From contig NZ_CAKKLX010000024.1 of the NCBI RefSeq assembly GCF_918698155.1, forward strand, positions 1-64,000: a DNA stretch of 64,000 nucleotides. Direction: 5' to 3'. The DNA is from Roseomonas sp. CECT 9278 (GTDB lineage Bacteria > Pseudomonadota > Alphaproteobacteria > Acetobacterales > Acetobacteraceae). Positions 59,617 to 64,000 of the stretch are shown here, piece by piece. The notes beneath the pieces were generated by a model that saw only the letters and a program-made list of their open reading frames with translations, was not told the DNA's origin and made no database searches. Position 1 is the stretch's first letter. Every line of letters starts with the position of its first letter. Position numbers and translations under genes: made by a program.

Positions 59617-60881
59617 GGGCTTGGTCCTTCGGTTGTCGCGGCCTTCTGCGCGCCGGCCGGCGGCGGCGCAAGGCTGTCGCGCGTCTCGCCGGGGCTGGGC
59701 TTCAGCCCGTAGCGTTCCACCAGCGCCCAGACATGGCGCGGGATCATGTTGCGCATCATCGCGGGCTTTTGCCGGCGCAGATGCAGCACCGTCTCGATCG
59801 CCTTCATCTCGACGCGGGCGCGGGCGAATTCCAGGCCGCGGGGCCCGATGCGCGGCTGCAGCCACGCCACGATGGGGCGCGCCCAGTTCGGCATGCGGCG
59901 CAGCGGCAGGCCGCCGGCGGCGCGTTCGGTATTCGCCATGAAGCCGCGCACGGCGGCGCTGCGGCGGCCGGAATCGCGCGGCGTTTCCACCAGCACCTCG
60001 TCGCCGAGCAACGACAGCAGCGCCTCGCCGCGCGGGTTCCGCACGATCAGCCACTGCGCGCCGGTGCCGCCCATGTAGCCGACCGTGATGTCGGCCAGCA
60101 CGTTGGTGTAGTCCACGCAGGTGCGACAGGTCAGCGGGAAGAAATCGCCCGGCAGGTCGGCCAGCGGCAGCAGCAGGAACGGGATCTCGCGCTTGCGGCC
60201 ATCGGCGTGGCGGATCTCGACATGGTAGTCGGCGCGGAATTCCAGGTAGGTCACGGTCGCCGGCGACGGGTCCACCAGTGCGAGGAACTTGTGGAAATTG
60301 CCGGTGGTGGTGTTGTCGGAACAGGGCGTGCCGATGACGAAGATCTCCTCGAAGCCGAGGCGTTCTTCCAGCGCGCGCAGCGCATAGACCTGGCAGGGTA
60401 TGCCGATGATCGCCACGCGCCTGTGCCCCGCCGCCGCGGCCGGTTCCAGCAGCGCCAGCAGCGGCGCGTAGCCCATCCGCATGCCGCGGCACTGCGCGAG
60501 GTCCGCCGCGTCCGTGACCAGCACCGGCACCGGCTTCCAGCGGTCGTCCGGATCGGGCGCCATGGTCAGCACGGCGGTGACCGCGCCGGTTTCCAACAGG
60601 CGTTCGGCGATGCGCGTGGTGATGCCGGTCCATTGCGCGCCGCCCGATGGCGGGCGCAGCGCGGCGCGGACCATGCGGCGGAACGGGCCGAAATGCGCTT
60701 CGTCCGGGCGCGCCGGGTCGCGCGCGCGGCCATGCACGCGCGCCTCCAGCGCCGCGTAGTCCGGCTGGATGAACTGGCAGGCCGTGCCGCAGGCCTTGGC
60801 ATCCGCCATGCGGGAGACGCCGCAATCGGTGCACAGCCCGCGCGGCGCGGCATCGCGCAGCGGCGGCGTGGTGATGCTCAC
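59613..60881 (-). CDS. BciB-like F420H2 dehydrogenase/hydrogenase beta-subunit family protein
   Basis: This 422-aa protein fits the coenzyme F420 hydrogenase/dehydrogenase beta-subunit family. It is closest in wording to BciB, the ferredoxin-dependent 8-vinyl reductase of (bacterio)chlorophyll synthesis. Four N-terminal cysteines (17, 20, 31, 35) sit in LCTDCG and ACGTAC. AIIGIPCQVYALRALEERL and the segment CSDNTTTGNFHKFL precede a central EFRADYHVEIRHADG. C252 and C255 lie in CRTCVDYTNVLADITVGYMG. These cysteines could bind iron-sulfur clusters. No other pigment gene is in the window, so the role is uncertain. The GTG at 60881 overlaps the chromate transporter gene. Confidence 0.75.
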   Translation of the reverse strand: MSITTPPLRDAAPRGLCTDCGVSRMADAKACGTACQFIQPDYAALEARVHGRARDPARPDEAHFGPFRRMVRAALRPPSGGAQWTGITTRIAERLLETGAVTAVLTMAPDPDDRWKPVPVLVTDAADLAQCRGMRMGYAPLLALLEPAAAAGHRRVAIIGIPCQVYALRALEERLGFEEIFVIGTPCSDNTTTGNFHKFLALVDPSPATVTYLEFRADYHVEIRHADGRKREIPFLLLPLADLPGDFFPLTCRTCVDYTNVLADITVGYMGGTGAQWLIVRNPRGEALLSLLGDEVLVETPRDSGRRSAAVRGFMANTERAAGGLPLRRMPNWARPIVAWLQPRIGPRGLEFARARVEMKAIETVLHLRRQKPAMMRNMIPRHVWALVERYGLKPSPGETRDSLAPPPAGAQKAATTEGPSP

Positions 60882-61402
60882 AGGAATGCCACGCCGATCA
60901 CCGCACCCGCGCCCAACACCCACAACGGGGAAAAATCCGTCCGCCACACGAACACCGCCGAACACGCCGTCAGCACCGCCGGCAGCCACCCCGTCGCGGT
61001 GCCCTGCGCCAGGATCAGCCCCGACGCGCCGATCAGCCCGACCGCGATCGGCACCAGGCCGCGTTCCACCACCCGCAGCCAGAACCGCCCCGCCAGCCGC
61101 GCGCGCAGCCGCGAGAATCCGAAGGCCATGAAGGATGTCGGCAGCGTCATCGCGAGCGTTGCCGTCAGCATGCCGAGCACCCCGCCGACATGCCAGCCGA
61201 ACAGCCCCACCACCAGCACGTTCGGCCCCGGCGCCGCCTGCGCCAGGGCGAAGCGCTGCGCGAAATCGGCGCTGCTCATCCAGCCATGCACATCGACCAC
61301 CAGGCGGTGCATCTCGGGCAGCACCGCGATGCCGCCGCCGACCGAGACCAGGGATATGGCGCCGAAGCCCAGCACCAGCTGCCAGAAGATCGTGGCGGTC
61401 AT
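60878..61402 (-). CDS. chromate transporter, C-half type
   Basis: This 174-aa membrane protein is a short-chain chromate transporter (CHR family). IFWQLVLGFGAISLVSVGGG, VLPEMHRLVVDVHGWMSSAD and the ALAQAAPGPNVLVVGLFGW motif are family-typical. Five or six helices are visible. It pairs with the next upstream gene; the ATG overlaps that gene's stop (ATGA). Short-chain members work as pairs and move chromate or another anion. The real substrate may be something other than chromate. Confidence 0.88.
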   Translation of the reverse strand: MTATIFWQLVLGFGAISLVSVGGGIAVLPEMHRLVVDVHGWMSSADFAQRFALAQAAPGPNVLVVGLFGWHVGGVLGMLTATLAMTLPTSFMAFGFSRLRARLAGRFWLRVVERGLVPIAVGLIGASGLILAQGTATGWLPAVLTACSAVFVWRTDFSPLWVLGAGAVIGVAFL

Positions 61403-61959
61403 TTCGCGCGCAACGCCCGCCAGGCCGCCGCGATGCCGAAGGGCGCCAGCCCCAGCACCACATAGGGCAGCGGTACGCGCAGCACCCCCGCCGCCACCAG
61501 CGCGCACACCCCCACGGCCAGCAGCGTGGGCGGCGGCTTCAGCTTCTGCGTCATCTTGGCCGCGGTGCCCAACACCATGCCCGCCGCCGCCGCCGCCACG
61601 CCGGCCAGCACCGCCTTGACCACCGGCACCTCGCCATAGGCATCGTAGAACATCGCTAGCCCCGCCAGCAGGATCAGCGGCCCGCCGAACAGCGCTACCG
61701 GCGCGGCGATGGCCCCCGCCGTGCCGTGGAAGCGGTCGCCCACCATGATCGCGGCGTTCAGCGCATTGGGCCCGGGCAGGACCTGGCCCAGGCCCAGCGT
61801 CTCGGCATAGTCCTGGTCGGACAGCCAGCGCTTTTCCTCGACCAGCACGCGCCGCGCCCAGGCATTGATGCCGCCGAAGCCGATCAGCCCGATGCGGCCA
61901 TAGGTCAGGAACAGGTCGGCCAGGGTCGGCACGGGGCGCGCGGGCTGGGCATCGGTCAT
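61399..61959 (-). CDS. chromate transporter, N-half type
   Basis: This 186-aa membrane protein is the other half of the chromate transporter pair. LADLFLTYGRIGLIGFGGIN, WLSDQDYAETLGLGQVLPGP and NALNAAIMVGDRFHGTAGAI are the conserved segments, with the QVLPGPNA wording typical of the family. Six hydrophobic segments are visible. It leads a run of coupled genes: transporter halves, the BciB-like reductase, the 107-aa protein and the FAD oxidoreductase. Confidence 0.88.
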   Translation of the reverse strand: MTDAQPARPVPTLADLFLTYGRIGLIGFGGINAWARRVLVEEKRWLSDQDYAETLGLGQVLPGPNALNAAIMVGDRFHGTAGAIAAPVALFGGPLILLAGLAMFYDAYGEVPVVKAVLAGVAAAAAGMVLGTAAKMTQKLKPPPTLLAVGVCALVAAGVLRVPLPYVVLGLAPFGIAAAWRALRAK

Positions 61960-62019
61960 GCGCCAGCAGGGGACATGGCCGCCGGCGCCAAGGCAATCCC
62001 CCCAAAGGCCGGCGGCCTC

Positions 62020-62865
62020 TCAAGCCGCGTCGTTGAGCGCCCAGTCATAGGCGAAGCCATCGAGGAAAGGCACCGCCCTGATCGCCGCGGCGAGCGGCGG
62101 CGCGGCGTGTTCCAGCAGATGCGGCACGACCCCGTCCCAGCCGCCGAAATCCGCGGCGAACCAGGCAAACAGGCTCGACACCGCAAGCCCGCGCCGGCCC
62201 GGCGTCACGCCACGCGGATGGTTGACATAGCCGCGCGCGCCCTGCGCCATCAGCAGCGCGGCATTGGCGGGCGTCAGGGCGCGCTCCGGCAGGTCCGGGC
62301 AGCCGAGCGATGCGCAGTTCACCACGTAGTGGATGCGCGGGTCGCGCCAGATCGGCCGCAGGATCCGGTGCTCGATGGCGTTGAGGCTGACCGCCTCGCC
62401 CTCGATGCGCAGCAGCGGCGCGTCCCACGGCCCGCCGATCAGCAGGCTGCCGCCCAGGTCGATGTCGCGGATCGAGCGCACCGGCCAGGCATCCAGCACC
62501 ACCCGCACGGTCAGCGCATTGTACAGGTTGACCCAATAGGCGAACTGCCCGTCCCGCGGCAGGCGCGAGACCGGCACCGCCTGCGCCATCGCCAGGTAGC
62601 CATCGAGCACCGCGCGCCCGTCAGCCGCCAGGGCGCGATAGGCGAAGCGCGCGATCCCATCCGCACCGGCGCGGCGATGGCGCCGCAGCAGGCCATCCCA
62701 GGCGGCGTGGTCGACCTGCAGCGTCGCGCCGGGATCATGCGCGGCCCAGCGTGACCAGAGCCGGGCGCGCGGCGCGAACAGGGCCTCGAACCGGTTGGCC
62801 CGCGCCGGGCCCGGCAGGCCGGCGCCGGCCAGCGCCAGCACCACCGCGCGCCGATCAGCGGTCAC
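62020..62865 (-). CDS. DUF547 domain-containing protein
   Basis: This 281-aa protein has a short hydrophobic N-terminus (RRAVVLALAGAGLPGPARA) that may be an export signal. The DUF547 core has FAYWVNLYNALTVRVVLDAW, HRILRPIWRDPRIHYVVNCA and SLGCPDLPERALTPANAALL. The family is widespread and has no settled enzymatic role, although a thiol-protease-like fold has been proposed. The GTG start at 62865 overlaps the DUF3047 gene by 11 bases. It is the last gene of the right-edge cluster. Confidence 0.85.
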   Translation of the reverse strand: MTADRRAVVLALAGAGLPGPARANRFEALFAPRARLWSRWAAHDPGATLQVDHAAWDGLLRRHRRAGADGIARFAYRALAADGRAVLDGYLAMAQAVPVSRLPRDGQFAYWVNLYNALTVRVVLDAWPVRSIRDIDLGGSLLIGGPWDAPLLRIEGEAVSLNAIEHRILRPIWRDPRIHYVVNCASLGCPDLPERALTPANAALLMAQGARGYVNHPRGVTPGRRGLAVSSLFAWFAADFGGWDGVVPHLLEHAAPPLAAAIRAVPFLDGFAYDWALNDAA

Positions 62866-63505
62866 GGAATTCCGGCGCGGCCAGGCGTGCCAGGGCCCGC
62901 CCGCCAAGGTCGTCGGTATCGACCGAGAAGATGACATGGGTCGGCGCCGGCGCGGCCTCGCCGAAGGCGGTGCGGAAATCCGCCGCCGGTTCGGCCGCAT
63001 CGGCCAGCCAGGTGCCCAGCGGCGCCTCCGGCCCGCGCCGCACCACCTGCGCCGCCCGCCCACGGCTGCCCGGCGTCGCCAGGCGCGTGCCCGGCGGGGC
63101 CGTGCCGCCCCACACATAGGACAGCAGCCGCCCCGACAACGCACCCAGGCCCAGCAGCGACCCGAAGGAGGGAAACCCGCCCGCCGCCGGATAGGCCAGG
63201 TGCACCGCCGCAGGGCGGTCATCGGCGCCGGCCACCGACAGGTCGCTCGCCGGCGGCGCGGCATCGACGCGCCAGCGCCAGGCCAGGCGCGGCGCCTGCG
63301 CCTCGGCCGGCGTCAGCGGCCGCACCAGGAAGCCCACGGCGCGGTCGGCTTCCATCACCAGCGTCGCGTCGGCCTCCTGCCAGGCGCGCGCGGCGCGCCG
63401 CCCGGGCGCGGCGATGAAGCGCCAGCCGGCCGCCGCCAGCGCATCGGCGCCCTCACCCCGCACGGGTGCGATGGCGCAGGCGCCCAGGATCAGCCGCCGG
63501 CGCAT
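62855..63505 (-). CDS. DUF3047 family protein
   Basis: This 216-aa protein matches DUF3047. The RLAWRWRVDAAPPASDLSVA segment and the later GTWLADAAEPAADFRTAFGE and THVIFSVDTDDLGGRALARL are family-typical. RRRLILGACAIAPVRGEGAD at the start may be a signal or membrane anchor. The function is unknown. It overlaps the glycosyltransferase gene by 16 bases and the DUF547 gene by 11, so translation is probably coupled. Confidence 0.8.
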   Translation of the reverse strand: MRRRLILGACAIAPVRGEGADALAAAGWRFIAAPGRRAARAWQEADATLVMEADRAVGFLVRPLTPAEAQAPRLAWRWRVDAAPPASDLSVAGADDRPAAVHLAYPAAGGFPSFGSLLGLGALSGRLLSYVWGGTAPPGTRLATPGSRGRAAQVVRRGPEAPLGTWLADAAEPAADFRTAFGEAAPAPTHVIFSVDTDDLGGRALARLAAPEFRDR

Positions 63506-64000
63506 CGCCGCCGCTCCGAATCATACGCCCGCGCGAGCCGCGCGGCATCCGCCCCCGCCAGGTGCCGCGCATGCAGCCAGGCCCAGCCGGCAACGATGCG
63601 CGCCGGATGCCGCCCGGCGAAGCGGCGCGAGGATGTGACCAGTGGCGGATCGGCGATGCACAGCAACGGGCCGGCCGTGCGCAGCCGACGCACCAGGTCG
63701 TAATCCTCCATCAGCGCAATCGGCCGCACGCCGCCGACCGCCTCCAGCACGGCGCGGCGGACGAAGATGCCGCTATCCCCGTAGAACAGGCCGCGGCGGC
63801 GCAGCCAGGCGTAGAACCCGCCGAGCCAGGCATCGAAGCCGGTGCCGCCGTCGAACAGCAGCCGGAAGTTCCCGCCCACCGCCTGCGGGGCGGCCGCCAG
63901 CGCCGTGCCGACCGCGGTGACGATGCCGCGCCGCGGCCGGGTATCGGCATGCAGCATCAGCACCGCCTCGCCCCGGGCCAGCGCCAGGCCGGCGCCGAGT
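63490..64000 (-). CDS. TIGR04283-type glycosyltransferase, 5' end outside window
   Basis: At least 170 codons are present; the N-terminus lies beyond base 64000. The visible part has VLMLHADTRP, FYGDSGIFVRRAVLEAVGGV and LMEDYDLVRRLRTAG, then a C-terminal LARAYDSERR. These match the TIGR04283 glycosyltransferase family, often named for radical-SAM/selenodomain or arsenosugar-associated clusters. An in-frame ATG at 63963 is inside the conserved fold and cannot be the true start. With DUF3047 and DUF547 it forms a three-gene set. Confidence 0.83.
   Translation of the reverse strand, partial: LGAGLALARGEAVLMLHADTRPRRGIVTAVGTALAAAPQAVGGNFRLLFDGGTGFDAWLGGFYAWLRRRGLFYGDSGIFVRRAVLEAVGGVRPIALMEDYDLVRRLRTAGPLLCIADPPLVTSSRRFAGRHPARIVAGWAWLHARHLAGADAARLARAYDSERRRCAGG

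Noticed and set aside
59262..61619. A 785-codon plus-strand frame opposite the BciB-like and chromate transporter genes
   Set aside because: It is antisense to five family-assignable, overlapping genes and shows no motif.
1..64000. tRNA, rRNA and riboswitch genes
   Set aside because: Intergenic gaps were scanned by eye for cloverleaf ends and conserved riboswitch cores; none was convincing. A covariance-model search would be decisive.

Overview
The window is a GC-rich, gene-dense chromosomal segment with mostly tiny intergenic gaps and very frequent ATGA/GTGA stop-start overlaps. Gene content points to an alphaproteobacterium, most likely Acetobacteraceae (Roseomonas/Roseococcus-like). Evidence includes an HdaA-type DnaA regulator beside ppk/ppx, an aa3-type cytochrome oxidase subunit IV, a DUF2232 gene between rpsR and rplI, a dnaB-alr-mlaE-mlaF run, a Hint-domain RTX protein, and three orphan TctC/Bug-type solute receptors. 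This is inference from gene content; no rRNA or tRNA gene was seen. No integrase, insertion sequence, CRISPR array or complete prophage was seen.

Layout. 0.2-7.2 kb (minus): polyphosphate genes ppx and ppk, hdaA, an AI-2E-type permease, a CDP-alcohol phosphatidyltransferase and a DUF2066 protein, divergent from purM-purN. 9-13.7 kb: oxidase subunit IV, a lone EAL-domain protein, an orphan baseplate-like OB-fold protein, ndk, a YciE-type ferritin-like protein and an ABC-F ATPase. 13.7-27.6 kb: Bug receptors, a Hint/RTX protein, holC with two tandem leucyl aminopeptidases, cysQ and a Sua5-type tRNA modification gene, a transglutaminase, two alpha/beta hydrolases and rtcB. 27.9-31.2 kb (minus): TetR regulator, fabD, an unknown gene and fabG. 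33.0-35.3 kb: the rpsF-rpsR-DUF2232-rplI ribosomal operon. 35.5-41.2 kb: a glycosyltransferase, dnaB, a GNAT acetyltransferase, alr and the mlaE-mlaF lipid transporter. 41.4-50.1 kb: a TauD-type dioxygenase, dihydroorotase, nitroreductase, DMT exporter, SDR, yicC, gmk, an AEC transporter and a GST. 50.1-57.8 kb (minus): lptF-lptG-lptD-surA-rsmA, the outer-membrane/LPS assembly block, preceded by a glycosyltransferase. 57.8-64 kb (minus): an FAD-linked oxidoreductase, a 107-aa unknown, a BciB-like F420-dehydrogenase-family reductase, a split chromate transporter, and a DUF547-DUF3047-glycosyltransferase set running off the right edge.

The less ordinary content is mostly between genes. First, a two-hairpin element occurs just downstream of several stop codons (about 124-178, 15072-15140, 22796-22833), with two inverted copies flanking a near-perfect 23-bp inverted repeat at 42279-42500. 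Second, a composite palindromic family of about 100 bp occurs near 10.1, 45.7, 45.8 and 48.5 kb; its layout resembles the intergenic palindromes known from Rhizobiales. Third, two arrays of 30-bp tandem repeats sit immediately upstream of cysQ and of the TauD-type gene, each open in frame with the gene that follows. Among proteins, the orphan baseplate-like OB-fold protein and the BciB-like reductase embedded in a chromate-transporter operon are the most notable. I found no clearly novel multi-gene system.
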